From Roseiarcus sp963813555 (GTDB taxonomy: Bacteria; Pseudomonadota; Alphaproteobacteria; Rhizobiales; Beijerinckiaceae), in assembly GCA_963813555.1 (NCBI GenBank), contig CAWEZX010000005.1, forward strand, positions 186,001 through 250,000: a DNA stretch of 64,000 nucleotides. Reading direction: 5' to 3'. Below are positions 1 through 9,269 of the stretch, one piece after another. The notes under the pieces were generated by a model. The model searched no databases, was not told the DNA's origin, and was given only the letters and a program-made list of their open reading frames with translations. The position numbers were made by a program, and so were the translations under genes. Within the stretch, counting starts at the first letter, position 1. Each line of letters opens with the position of its first letter.

Positions 1-438
1 GCTTCTTGCCCTTGATCTTCTTGCCTGCATCGTAGCCCGCCGGATCGATCGCAGGCCCCCTTTTTCCGCGCTCTTGACGCTCTGGCTGTCGATGATCGCG
101 GCGCTCGGGCTTGCCTCGCGTGAGGCGGCTTGGCGGCACTTCGCATAAAGCGCGTCGTGAATGCGGTCGAGCGTGCCATCCCAGCTCCACAGATCGAAAT
201 AATCATAGAGCGTCGAGCGCGGCGGCAGGTCGGTGGGGATCGCCCGCCACTGACAGCCGGTGCTCAGGATATACATCAGGCCGTTGACAACCTCGCGCAC
301 CACGACATGACGCCGGTTGCCGCCGCGTTTGGCGGGCGGAATGAGCGCCTCCACAAGCGCCCATTCCTCGTCCCTGAGATCGCTCGGATAGCGCAATCGG
401 CTCCGGTCATAGCGTCTGCGATTCTTGCTCGTCCACAT
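1..438 (-). pseudogene. IS5-family transposase, N-terminal part with -1 frameshift
   Basis: The minus-strand reading starts at ATG 438 with MWTSKNRRRYDRSRLRYPSD and continues through DEEWALVEALIPPAKRGGN, CQWRAIPTDLPP and IIDSQSVKSAEKGG, the conserved N-terminal half of IS5/IS427-group transposases. The expected continuation (PAGYDAGKKIKGKK) is found in the -1 frame after an A5G5 run near 50-60. Some IS427-group elements use programmed frameshifting, so this could be the normal two-ORF arrangement or a base deletion. The C-terminal half with the rest of the DDE site is outside the window. Confidence 0.75.
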
Positions 439-520
439 CGGCGGCCCCCCAAATCAAATCAGGCCGCTTCCCTTAAATCACAAATGATTCCGACAATTCA
501 ATATGTTCCCGGACAGGCTC
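1..520 (-). mobile_element. IS5-family insertion sequence, left part cut by window edge
   Basis: One terminus of an IS5-type element lies at about 520, where the minus strand reads GAGCCTGTCCGGGAACAT, a typical IS5/IS427-group end. The transposase runs off the window at base 1. The terminus sits only about 8 bases past the stop codon of the EpsD-like gene, so the element landed immediately behind that gene and may separate it from its original downstream neighbours. The other terminus and the target duplication are outside the window. Confidence 0.75.
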
Positions 521-528
521 TAAGGCGC

Positions 529-1509
529 TCAGTTCTTTTGCGGCTCTTTTTGGGTCTCGCCAGCAGCGGGCGCTTCCGTCGTCGGCGTCGCGCCAGGCGT
601 CGCCTCCCCTTCCGCGGGCGCGGGTTTGGCCTCGACAGCAGGGAGCGCCATAATACGGGCATAGTCCCCTTCGAACTTGGAATCCGCCAACGCCGCCTTA
701 CTAATTTCTTGTGCGCCTTTTCTACCAATATCGACCCGGACTTCGCGTTTGGCGAACTCATTGGCCTGGTCGCCGGTCATCGGCTGCGCATCCACTGAAG
801 TCACTTTGAAAAAGCTGGCGCTTCCTCTCGAACGGATGAAGTAAACGTCGTCGGCTTTCCTGGCGTCCAAAACCTTGAGCATCTCGGCCGGCATCGTGGC
901 GCTGTCCAGGGTTGCGGTGCCGCGGCTGAATTTGATGTTCATTTCGTTCAGCTTCGCTTCCACCTGATCGAGCGACTTGAAATCCTTCGTCGCCGTAGCA
1001 AGAGCCTGCACGTCCTTAGGCGGCGTGAAAGAGATCTGGTCGATCTGGAACAGCTCCCGCTGGTCGAACCGCTTGGGATGGCCTTGGATGTAGCTGTCGA
1101 TTTCGTTCTTGGAGATCGAGCTCATCTTGGACGATAGATCGCGCTGAACGAAGGCGCCGGCAAGGATCTGCTCGCGCGCGCGCAAGAGATCCAGATGCAC
1201 GGTCGGTTCGCGATCGAGCTTCGCCGCGATCGCCTGCTGCACCAGATACTTGCGTTCGACGATGCGCGACAGCGCCGCCTTGACGACCTGGTCGCTGCGC
1301 TTATCGGCCGGCACGTTGGCGAGGCGAAGCTCGTTGTCCAGCTCCTGCTGAGTCACGTCGTCTGGTCCGACATGAGCGATCACTTGGCCGACCACGGCCT
1401 GCGCCTCTTGCTTCTTACCGCATCCAGCGAGCAGCATCGCCATCGGCAGAGCGCATGCGATCGCGGCGATGCGCCACCGGCGCCGAGACATTGGCGTTAT
1501 GTGCAGCAA
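529..1509 (-). CDS. EpsD-family peptidyl-prolyl cis-trans isomerase, lipoprotein
   Basis: The 326-residue protein has a lipoprotein signal peptide: basic RRRWR, a hydrophobic stretch and the lipobox LAGC with Cys30. It is followed by a SurA/EpsD N-terminal-like helical region (DVTQQELDNELRLANVPADK, LSRIVERKYLVQQAIAAKLD) and a degenerate parvulin-like segment, ending in a Pro/Ala/Glu-rich tail. EpsD-type proteins occur in exopolysaccharide clusters, where they are thought to assist periplasmic folding of export components. I chose the TTG start at 1509 because AGGAG lies 7 bases upstream; the first ATG (1491) lacks such a site. No other exopolysaccharide genes are in the window; the gene ends next to the IS5 element. 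Confidence 0.75.
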   Translation of the reverse strand: MLHITPMSRRRWRIAAIACALPMAMLLAGCGKKQEAQAVVGQVIAHVGPDDVTQQELDNELRLANVPADKRSDQVVKAALSRIVERKYLVQQAIAAKLDREPTVHLDLLRAREQILAGAFVQRDLSSKMSSISKNEIDSYIQGHPKRFDQRELFQIDQISFTPPKDVQALATATKDFKSLDQVEAKLNEMNIKFSRGTATLDSATMPAEMLKVLDARKADDVYFIRSRGSASFFKVTSVDAQPMTGDQANEFAKREVRVDIGRKGAQEISKAALADSKFEGDYARIMALPAVEAKPAPAEGEATPGATPTTEAPAAGETQKEPQKN

Positions 1510-1952
1510 AGCTATTCTCCTAAAGTTTCAGCAGGGCTACGCCCGGACGCGGACTATCGCGAAATCGTGACGAATGGTCCGGCGGACAAGAGGCCTAACC
1601 TGGCGCCGCCAAGCCTGGGTCCCACGCCCGTGCCCCACATTGGAACCTGCTACCACATCTTTCCAGGCGTTAGCATCGACGAATGTGTCGAGCGAGCGGC
1701 CCCATAATACACCCAATATATAGGATATTTCTGAAACGGCCCTGAACATTCCCGCCCTTGCCATTGGCCGCTCGCTCGCTCCGCTTCTGCCTGTTCGCGA
1801 TCTGACCTCCTGCCACGTCCGCGCGCCCAAGTCGCCTCGGGCGCGATTCAACGCCGTTCCGAAACTTATGAAATCTTTACGTCCGGCCGCCCAATTCGCA
1901 ATCGAAAGCTTACGGCTCTCAGCGCTAAGGAGCCTCCGGCAAGGAGGCGATC
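1510..1952. other. Intergenic region upstream of the kdp operon
   Basis: About 440 bases separate the divergent EpsD-like gene and the first kdp peptide. An A/T-rich patch at about 1705-1735 (TACACCCAATATATAGGATA) could hold promoter elements. Open frames here, for example minus strand 1537-1851, have no recognisable domain or ribosome-binding site, so I treat them as chance. I see no convincing KdpE operator by eye. Confidence 0.4.
1932..1948 (+). promoter_or_regulatory. Hairpin enclosing the Shine-Dalgarno of the kdp leader peptide
   Basis: GCCTCC at 1932-1937 pairs perfectly with GGAGGC at 1943-1948 around a GGCAA loop. The 3' arm is itself the AAGGAGG ribosome-binding site of the ORF starting at 1953. 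If it folds in the mRNA, entry of ribosomes into the first cistron would be limited. This is an observed inverted repeat; the regulatory role is inference. Confidence 0.4.
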
Positions 1953-2036
1953 ATGCTCGATGTCGAATTCGTGGCGCTTGGTTTGGCGGTTTTGGCGTTG
2001 ATGGGGGTCTACGCGCTCGTCCTGCGTCAGCTTTAG
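1953..2036 (+). CDS. 27-aa single-pass membrane peptide at head of kdp operon
   Basis: ATG 1953 follows AAGGAGG with 5-base spacing. The peptide begins MLDVEFVALGLAVLALMG and ends VLRQL, essentially one transmembrane helix with a short basic tail. It lies 10 bases ahead of kdpF and reads in the same direction. Short hydrophobic ORFs at this position are seen in front of kdpF in other alphaproteobacterial operons as I remember them, but I know of no assigned function. It could stabilise the KdpFABC complex as KdpF does, or serve only as a translated leader. The strong ribosome-binding site favours real translation. Confidence 0.55.
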   Translation: MLDVEFVALGLAVLALMGVYALVLRQL

Positions 2037-2046
2037 GAGGCAGGCG

Positions 2047-2133
2047 ATGAGTGAACCGATCATCGGACTGGTCGTCGCTATCGGGCTCGGCCTCTACCTC
2101 CTCTACACATTGATCCATCCGGAAAAATTCTAG
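2047..2133 (+). CDS. kdpF: KdpF, small subunit of potassium-transporting ATPase
   Basis: The 28-residue product has a single hydrophobic helix (IIGLVVAIGLGLYLLYTLI) ending HPEKF, closely resembling E. coli KdpF (about 29 residues, ending NAEAF). AGGAGG at 2035-2040 gives a good ribosome-binding site. In characterised systems KdpF lies at the KdpA interface and stabilises the inner-membrane complex. Its position directly before kdpA, 16 bases away, supports the call. Confidence 0.85.
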   Translation: MSEPIIGLVVAIGLGLYLLYTLIHPEKF

Positions 2134-2149
2134 ATCAAAAGGTGATGCG

Positions 2150-3859
2150 ATGACGCTCGTCGGCTGGGCGCAGATCGCGCTTGTGCTCGCGCTGGTGGTA
2201 GGCTGCGCCATACCGCTCAGCAAACACATCGCGGATGTTTACGCAGGCGAGAGAACCTTGCTCAGCCCGGTCATCGGACCGGTCGAGCGCGGCTTTTACC
2301 GCTTAGCCGGGGTGGACCCGGCGCGCGAGCAGGACTGGTTCGCCTATACGATCGCAATGGTCGTCTTTTCCGTCGTCGGATTCCTGTCGCTTTATGCCTT
2401 GCAGCGGCTGCAAAGCTTTCTACCGCTGAACCCGCGCGGCTTCGACGCCGTCGCGCCCGACCTCGCGTTCAGCACGTCGGTGAGCTTCATCACCAACACC
2501 AACTGGCAGAACTACGGCGGCGAGACGACGATGAGCCATCTGACCCAGATGCTCGGCCTCACCGTGCACAACTTCCTGTCGGCGGCGACGGGACTGGCGA
2601 TGGCCTTCGCGCTGGTGCGCGGGTTCGCCCGCTCGTCCGCGACCACCGTCGGGAATTTCTGGGTCGATCTGACCCGCATCACGCTCTATCTTCTCCTCCC
2701 GATCTCGGTCGTCGGCGCGCTCGTCTTCGTCGCTCTAGGCATGCCGCAAACGCTAGTCGGGGCCGTCGACGCGACGACTCTGGAAGGCGCGAAACAGACT
2801 ATCGCGATCGGGCCCGTCGCGAGCCAGGAAATCATCAAGGAGCTCGGCACCAACGGCGGCGGCTTCTTCAACGCCAATGCGGCCCATCCGTTCGAGAACC
2901 CCAACGCCTGGACCAACATTCTGGAAATCTGGGCGCTGCTGCTGATCCCCGTCGCCTCCGTTCTCGCCTTCGGCCGCGCGGTCGGCGACATGCGCCAGGG
3001 ACGCGCGATCCTGGCGGCCATGGCGGTTTTTTTCATCGTCGGCGTTGGCGTCGCCTATTGGTCGGAGACCGCCGGAAATTCGATACTGACAGCGCAGGGG
3101 GTGGACCCGTCGGCGGGCAATCTCGAAGGCAAGGAGGTTCGCAACGGTCAGGCGATGTCCGTACTCTATGTGACCGCCACGTCCGGCACCAGCACCGGAT
3201 CGGTCAACACAATGCACGATTCGCTAACGCCGTTGGCGGGCATGGTCCCGATGTTCAACCTGCTCGCAGGCTGCATCTGGCCGGGCGGCGTCGGAGCCGG
3301 CCTTTACGGCTTCCTGGTCCTCGCGATCATTGCGGTGTTCGTCGCCGGGCTGATGGTCGGCCGCACGCCCGAATATCTCGGCAAGAAGATCGAAACGCGC
3401 GAGATGAAGCTCGCGATGCTGGCGGTGCTGATCTATCCGCTCGTGGTGCTTGGGTTCACCGGCGCGTCCGTGCTGCTGCAGACGGCGCTCGACAGCCTGA
3501 ATAACAGCGGGCCGCACGGCCTTTCGGAGATCATCTATCTCTTCGCCTCGAGCAATGCCAACAACGGTTCGGCGTTCGCCGGGATCAACGGCAATACGCT
3601 CTGGTTCAACACGACGGGCGGCCTTGCCATGTTGCTTGGCCGCTTCGCCTATGTCGTGCCGGTGCTGGCGATGGCTGGATCACTCGCCGCGAAGAAGAAG
3701 ATTCCGGCTTCGGCCGGCACCTTCCCGACCGACGGGCCGCTGTTCGTCGGCCTCCTGGTCGGCGTCATCGTCATTCTCTACCTGCTGCAATATTTCCCAG
3801 CCCTCTCGCTCGGGCCGATCGTCGAGCACTTCCTGATGCTCAACGGCAAAACCTTCTGA
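2150..3859 (+). CDS. kdpA: KdpA, potassium-binding and translocating subunit
   Basis: The 569-residue polytopic inner-membrane protein is close to the usual length (557 in E. coli). Selectivity-filter loops are visible as TNTNWQNYGGE, TNGGGFFNANAAHPFENP and SSNANNGSAF, which in KdpA form the channel-like K+ filter descended from MPM potassium channels. It works with KdpB, the ATP-hydrolysing subunit, to take up K+ with very high affinity during potassium limitation. Gene order kdpF-A-B-C-D-E is canonical, and the 14-base gap to kdpB implies co-transcription. No anomalies were seen. Confidence 0.97.
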   Translation: MTLVGWAQIALVLALVVGCAIPLSKHIADVYAGERTLLSPVIGPVERGFYRLAGVDPAREQDWFAYTIAMVVFSVVGFLSLYALQRLQSFLPLNPRGFDAVAPDLAFSTSVSFITNTNWQNYGGETTMSHLTQMLGLTVHNFLSAATGLAMAFALVRGFARSSATTVGNFWVDLTRITLYLLLPISVVGALVFVALGMPQTLVGAVDATTLEGAKQTIAIGPVASQEIIKELGTNGGGFFNANAAHPFENPNAWTNILEIWALLLIPVASVLAFGRAVGDMRQGRAILAAMAVFFIVGVGVAYWSETAGNSILTAQGVDPSAGNLEGKEVRNGQAMSVLYVTATSGTSTGSVNTMHDSLTPLAGMVPMFNLLAGCIWPGGVGAGLYGFLVLAIIAVFVAGLMVGRTPEYLGKKIETREMKLAMLAVLIYPLVVLGFTGASVLLQTALDSLNNSGPHGLSEIIYLFASSNANNGSAFAGINGNTLWFNTTGGLAMLLGRFAYVVPVLAMAGSLAAKKKIPASAGTFPTDGPLFVGLLVGVIVILYLLQYFPALSLGPIVEHFLMLNGKTF

Positions 3860-3873
3860 TCGGAGATCAACTC

Positions 3874-5928
3874 ATGTCGTCGAAAGTCAAGGCGCAAGGC
3901 CTGTTCGACAGCGGCATTATCGCCAGAGCGTCGATCGACGCTCTGCGCAAGCTCGACCCGCGGGCGCTGGCGAAGAATCCGGTCATCTTCGTCACCGAGG
4001 TGGTGTCGCTGATGGTGACTCTGTTCTTCATCCGCGACCTTGTGACCCACAACGGGACGGCTTTGTTCTCGGGCCAGATCGCCGCCTGGCTGTGGTTCAC
4101 GGTGCTGTTCGCAAATTTCGCCGAGGCGGTCGCCGAAGGGCGCGGCAAGGCGCAGGCCGACGCTTTGCGGCGCACGCGCAGCGACACCCGCGCCAAGCGC
4201 TATATCGATTCCGAGAACCTTGGCGGCGTCGTGGAAGGCGTGAACGCGCTCGATCTTTCATTGGGCGATGTCGTGCTGGTTGAGGCCAACGAAGTCATTC
4301 CCGGCGACGGCGAGATCCTCGAAGGCGTCGCCTCCGTCAATGAATCGGCGATCACCGGCGAGTCCGCGCCCGTCATTCGCGAGGCCGGCGGCGATCGATC
4401 GGCCGTTACCGGCGGAACGACGGTGCTGTCCGACTTCATCAAGGTGAGGATCACCGCCGCGCCGGGCTCGACCTTCATCGACCGGATGATCGCGCTGGTC
4501 GAGGGCGCGGAACGGCAAAAGACGCCGAATGAATTGGCGCTGTCGATTCTGCTGGCCGGGCTGACCATTATCTTCCTGATTGTCTGCGTCACCCTATGGC
4601 CGATCGCCAAATATTCGGGGACCGATCTGTCGGCGACTGTCTTGATCGCGCTGCTTGTCTGCCTCATTCCGACGACGATCGGCGGGCTCCTGTCGGCCAT
4701 CGGCATCGCCGGCATGGATCGGTTGATCAGATTCAACGTGATTGCGACCTCCGGCCGCGCGGTCGAGGCGGCGGGCGACGTCGATACGCTTCTGCTCGAC
4801 AAGACCGGCACGATCACATTCGGCAATCGCATGGCGACCGAGTTCTTGCCGGTCAACGGCGTGCGAGCTCAGGATCTTGCCACCGCCTCCCTGGCCTCAA
4901 GCCTTGCCGACGAAACGCCCGAGGGCCGCTCGATTATCGCTCTCGCCAAGAGTGATTTCGGCCTCGCGGAGCCAAAGCTCGATCCGCAGACTACCGTCGT
5001 CGTTCCGTTCACCGCGCAGACCCGCATCTCGGGCGTCGATGTCGCCGACCGCTGGATCCGCAAGGGCGCGATTGATTCGATCCTTCGCTATCTGAAGCTG
5101 CCGATTGAGCGGACGCCGCTTGAGTTTCGTCAGGCGGTCGAGCGGGTCGCGATGTCAGGCGGCACCCCGCTCGCGGTCGCCGAGGACGGCCGGTTGTTGG
5201 GCGTCATCCATCTGAAGGACATCGTGAAGCCGGGCATCAAGGAGCGATTCGCGGCGATGCGCGCGATGGGCATCCGAACCGTCATGGTGACCGGCGACAA
5301 TCCGGTCACCGCCGCGGCGATCGCTTCCGAAGCGGGTGTCGACGACTTTCTCGCCGAGGCGACCCCGGAGGACAAGCTCACATTCATTCGCAAGGAGCAG
5401 TTCGGCGGCCGGCTAATCGCCATGTGCGGCGACGGCACCAACGACGCACCGGCGCTCGCTCAGGCCGATGTCGGCGTGGCGATGCAGACCGGCACTCAGG
5501 CGGCGCGCGAAGCCGGCAACATGGTCGATCTCGATTCCAATCCGACCAAATTGATCGAAATCGTCGAGATCGGGAAACAGCTGTTGATGACGCGCGGGTC
5601 GCTCACCACCTTTTCGATCGCCAACGACGTCGCGAAATATTTCGCCATTCTTCCGGCGATGTTCGCGGCGACCTATCCGGTTCTCGGAGCGCTCAACGTC
5701 ATGCGCCTGACGTCGTCGCAGTCGGCGATCCTGTCCGCGGTCATCTTCAATGCTCTCATCATCATCGCCTTGATTCCCTTGGCCCTGAAGGGCGTCGCTT
5801 ACCGGCCGGTCGGCGCGGCGGCGCTGCTCAGGCGCAATCTCCTTATCTATGGGTTGGGCGGCCTGATCCTGCCCTTCATCGGCATCAAGGCGATCGACGT
5901 CGTCGTCGCCGCCCTTCACCTCGCTTAA
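3874..5928 (+). CDS. kdpB: KdpB, P-type ATPase catalytic subunit
   Basis: The 684-residue P-type ATPase carries the phosphorylation motif DKTGT at Asp309 (Asp307 in E. coli), the actuator-domain motif TGES (in NESAITGESAPVIRE), and the hinge GDGTNDAPALAQADVGVAM. It hydrolyses ATP and drives K+ through KdpA. The start at 3874 follows GGAG and gives the usual N-terminus (KVKAQGLFD). It is flanked by kdpA and kdpC, with short gaps on both sides, indicating a single transcript. All catalytic signatures are intact. Confidence 0.97.
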   Translation: MSSKVKAQGLFDSGIIARASIDALRKLDPRALAKNPVIFVTEVVSLMVTLFFIRDLVTHNGTALFSGQIAAWLWFTVLFANFAEAVAEGRGKAQADALRRTRSDTRAKRYIDSENLGGVVEGVNALDLSLGDVVLVEANEVIPGDGEILEGVASVNESAITGESAPVIREAGGDRSAVTGGTTVLSDFIKVRITAAPGSTFIDRMIALVEGAERQKTPNELALSILLAGLTIIFLIVCVTLWPIAKYSGTDLSATVLIALLVCLIPTTIGGLLSAIGIAGMDRLIRFNVIATSGRAVEAAGDVDTLLLDKTGTITFGNRMATEFLPVNGVRAQDLATASLASSLADETPEGRSIIALAKSDFGLAEPKLDPQTTVVVPFTAQTRISGVDVADRWIRKGAIDSILRYLKLPIERTPLEFRQAVERVAMSGGTPLAVAEDGRLLGVIHLKDIVKPGIKERFAAMRAMGIRTVMVTGDNPVTAAAIASEAGVDDFLAEATPEDKLTFIRKEQFGGRLIAMCGDGTNDAPALAQADVGVAMQTGTQAAREAGNMVDLDSNPTKLIEIVEIGKQLLMTRGSLTTFSIANDVAKYFAILPAMFAATYPVLGALNVMRLTSSQSAILSAVIFNALIIIALIPLALKGVAYRPVGAAALLRRNLLIYGLGGLILPFIGIKAIDVVVAALHLA

Positions 5929-5943
5929 GCATCAGGTTCGACC

Positions 5944-6549
5944 ATGCTCCAGCACCTGCGTCCCGCGCTCGTTCTCATCGTCCTGTTCACAATTCTCACC
6001 GGTCTCGTCTATCCGATGGCGGTGACCGGGATCGCCCAGATCGCCATGCCCTATCAGGCCAACGGAAGCCTGATCCAGAAGGATGGTGTCGTCGTCGGCT
6101 CGGCGCTGATCGGGCAGTGGTTCAAGAGCGACCGCTATTTCCACCCGCGCCCGTCCGCGACCAATGAGCCTGATCCCAAAGATCCGTCGAAGACGATCGA
6201 TGACCCCTACAACGCGGCCAATTCGTCTGGCTCCAACCTGGGCCCGACCTCGAAGGCGCTCGTCGACCGGGTCAAGGGCGGCGTCGAGGCGTGGCGCGCG
6301 ATGGCCGGGGCAGGCCCGGTTCCCGCCGACGCTGTCACGACATCGGCCTCCGGGCTCGATCCCGACGTCTCGCCGCAGACCGCCTTGGGCCAGGTCGCCT
6401 CGGTGGCGAAGGCGCGGGGCCTCCCGGAGGACCGGGTGCGCGCGCTGGTCGAAGGCGCGATCCAGGGTCGATTTCTGGGGTTGATCGGCGAGCCCAGGGT
6501 CAATGTTTTGCGGCTGAATTTCGCGCTGGATGGGTTAAAATCGTCATGA
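5944..6549 (+). CDS. kdpC: KdpC, accessory subunit of potassium ATPase
   Basis: The 201-residue protein has one N-terminal transmembrane helix (LVLIVLFTILTGLVYPMAVT) followed by a soluble domain with the typical FKSDRYFHPRPSA motif and SGSNLGPTSKAL segment. KdpC is the fourth subunit of the complex and is thought to raise ATP affinity of KdpB. Length is close to the E. coli protein (190). It ends 16 bases before kdpD. Confidence 0.95.
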   Translation: MLQHLRPALVLIVLFTILTGLVYPMAVTGIAQIAMPYQANGSLIQKDGVVVGSALIGQWFKSDRYFHPRPSATNEPDPKDPSKTIDDPYNAANSSGSNLGPTSKALVDRVKGGVEAWRAMAGAGPVPADAVTTSASGLDPDVSPQTALGQVASVAKARGLPEDRVRALVEGAIQGRFLGLIGEPRVNVLRLNFALDGLKSS

Positions 6550-6565
6550 CGACCCACGAGCGACG

Positions 6566-9269
6566 ATGGCCCCAACCAACCGACCCGATGCTGGACGCCC
6601 GAACCCGGACGCGCTTCTTGCCGCGTTCCGCCGGGAGACTGCGGGCCGGCTGAAGGTCTTTCTCGGGGCCGCGCCCGGGGTCGGCAAGACCTACGCCATG
6701 TTGCAGAACGCGCGGCGCCTGAAAGACGAAGGCGTCGATGTCGTCATCGGGCTCGTGGAGACTCATGGCCGCGCCGAGACCAGCGCGCTCGTACACGGGC
6801 TCGAAATCCTGCCGCGGCGCAAGGCTGAGCACCACGGGCGCACGATCGAGGAATTCGATCTCGACGCGGCGCTGGCGCGCAAGCCCAAGCTGATCGTCGT
6901 CGACGAGCTCGCCCACACCAATGCTTTGGACAGCCGGCATCCCAAGCGCTGGCAGGACGTCCAGGAGCTGCTCGACGCGGGCGTCAACGTGTGGACCGCG
7001 CTCAACATCCAGCATCTCGAGAAGTCTCGCCGACGTCGTCTCTCGCATCACCGGCGTCGCGGTGCGCGAGACCGTTCCCGACCGTGTCTTGCAGGAGGCC
7101 GCCGACGTCGTTCTGGTCGACCTCACGCCGGACGAGCTCATTCAGCGCCTGAACGAAGGCAAGGTGTATGTGCCAGAGACAGCGCGGCGGGCGACGGAGA
7201 ATTTTTTCACCCCCGGCAATTTGACCGCGTTGCGCGAATTGGCGCTGCGCCGCACCGCCGATCGCGTCGACGATCAGATGGTCGACTATCTGCGTCAGAA
7301 GGCGATCGAGGGTCCGTGGGCGGCGTCCGAGCGCCTGCTCGCTTGTGTCGGGCCGGACGAAGTGTCGGAACGGGTCGTCAGGCGCGCAAGCCAGCTCGCA
7401 ACCGGCCTCAATGCGGACTGGATCGCCCTCACGGTCGAGACCATCGGCCAGGCCGGCGACCCCAAGCGCGCCAACCGGCTCGCCAAAGTGTTCGGCTTGG
7501 CCGAGCGCTTGGGCGGGCAGACGATGCGTCTCCAGGGGAGCGACTATCCAAGCGACATTCTTAAACTCGCGGCGCGCGAAAACGTCACTCAGATCGTGCT
7601 CGGCCAGTCGCGGGCGGGACTATTGCGCCGCATTCTCGGGCGGTCGCTGCCGGAGGCGCTGATGCGCCATGCCGGCGGAATAGAAATTCATGTTGTTCCG
7701 GGGGAAGAGGCGCAAAAGTCGCTATGGCCGCACCTGAAGCCGCTTCTAAGCCGGAAGGGGCTTGGACCCGAACTCGCGGTTGCGCTGGCCTCCGTCGCCT
7801 GCGCCGTCGCGGTCGCTGAAGCGCTCTCCGCCGTTCTGCAGCTGCCCAATTTGTCGATGATCTTCCTGACCGCGGTCCTTTTCAGCGGCGTTCGGTTTGG
7901 CACTCGCGCCGCGGTCCTCGCCTCGCTCGGGTCGTTCGCGGCCTACAACTTCTTCTTCATCGAGCCGATCTACACCTTTACGGTCGCGCAGCCGCAGGAA
8001 CTGTTCGCCCTGCTCATTTTTCTGGCCGTCGCCGTCCTCACCGGATCGCTGACCGGGCGCATTCGTGACCAAAGGGAGATGGTGATCGGGAACGCTGAGG
8101 TTACCCAGTCGCTCTACGATTACTCGCGCAAGCTTTCCGGCGCTTCCAGCCCCGACGACGTTCTTTGGGCAGCCGCGGCGCATTTGCACGCGACGTTCGG
8201 CGGTCGCATTGTGCTTGTGGTCGCCGAGGGGGACGAACTGCAAATTCGCGCCGCCTGGCCGCCCGACGCGCAACTCGACGCCGCCGCCCTCGGCGCGGCA
8301 AACTGGGCGCAGCAGAAAAAGGAGCCGGCGGGCTGGGGAACCGGCACGCTGCCGCGCGTCGCCTATCAGTTTCGGCCGCTGGTCGCTGCCCGTGGGTCGA
8401 TTGCAGTATGCGGCTTTGAGCCCCATTCAGCGGACGAACCGATCACGGCGGAGGACGAGCGCGCGCTGACGGCGATCCTCGATCTGACGGCGATCGCGCT
8501 CGATCGGGCGCTGTTGGCCCGCGAGTCGGTCAATGCGGCGACGATGCAGGAAAACGAGAAGGTGCGGGACGCGCTGCTCAATTCACTCTCGCACGATCTG
8601 CGCACTCCGTTGTCCTCGATCGCCGGCGCGGCGACCTCGCTGCGCACGCTTGGCGACAAGATGAGCCCGCCCGAACGTCTCGAACTCCTGTCGTCGATCG
8701 AAGAGGAGACGGGACGCCTCGCGCGCTTCGTCGCCAATCTCTTGGACATGTCGCGGATCGAAGCGGGCGGCCTCAAGGTCAATCGCGATCTGGTCTCCAT
8801 CGCCGACGTCGTGCAAGGCGCGGTCGAGCGCAGCCGCAAGGCGTTTCCCAGCCATCCGGTGCGGGTCAGCCTGGCGCCCGATCTGCCCTTCGTGCGCGGC
8901 GACGACAAGCTGCTCGGGCAGGTGCTGTTCAACCTGCTCGACAACGCACACAAATACGCTGGCGACGCGGACGCGACCGTCCACGCCCGCCAGGAGGGCG
9001 GCGAGGTCGTGCTCACCGTTACCGACGAGGGGCCCGGGATCAAGCCGGGAGAACTCGAGCGCATCTTCGAGAAGTTCTATCGCGGCGGCCGGGCTGACGG
9101 GCGCAAGGCGGGCACCGGCCTCGGCCTGTCGATCTCCCGTCGACTCGTCGAGGCGATGGGCGGCGCGATCGTGGCGCAGAGCCCGGCGGTGCGCCGGCGC
9201 GGCGCCCGTTTCGTCGTGCGCCTTCCCGCCGCTCAGACGACGCCGATAGCGCCGAGTCCGGCGCCATGA
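6566..9269 (+). pseudogene. kdpD: KdpD sensor histidine kinase, broken by one +1 frameshift
   Basis: Frame one (from ATG 6566) gives the KdpD N-terminal domain with a Walker A-like GAAPGVGKT (residues 34-42), VVDELAHTN and NVWTALNIQHLE. It then loses homology at about 7022. The +1 frame continues exactly where KdpD should, as SLADVVSRITGVAVRETVPD, through a USP-like domain, four membrane helices (near 7780-8080), a GAF-like region, the phospho-acceptor H-box SHDLRTPLSS and the ATPase motifs NLLDNAHKYA and GTGLGLSIS. One extra A in GAGAAGTCTC explains the break. Either the gene is inactive or the base is a sequencing error; everything else is conserved. KdpD phosphorylates KdpE in response to low K+ or osmotic stress. 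Confidence 0.9.

Noticed and set aside
1537..1851. 104-codon minus-strand ORF before the kdp operon
   Set aside because: No ribosome-binding site, domain or conserved pattern; likely chance in GC-rich DNA.
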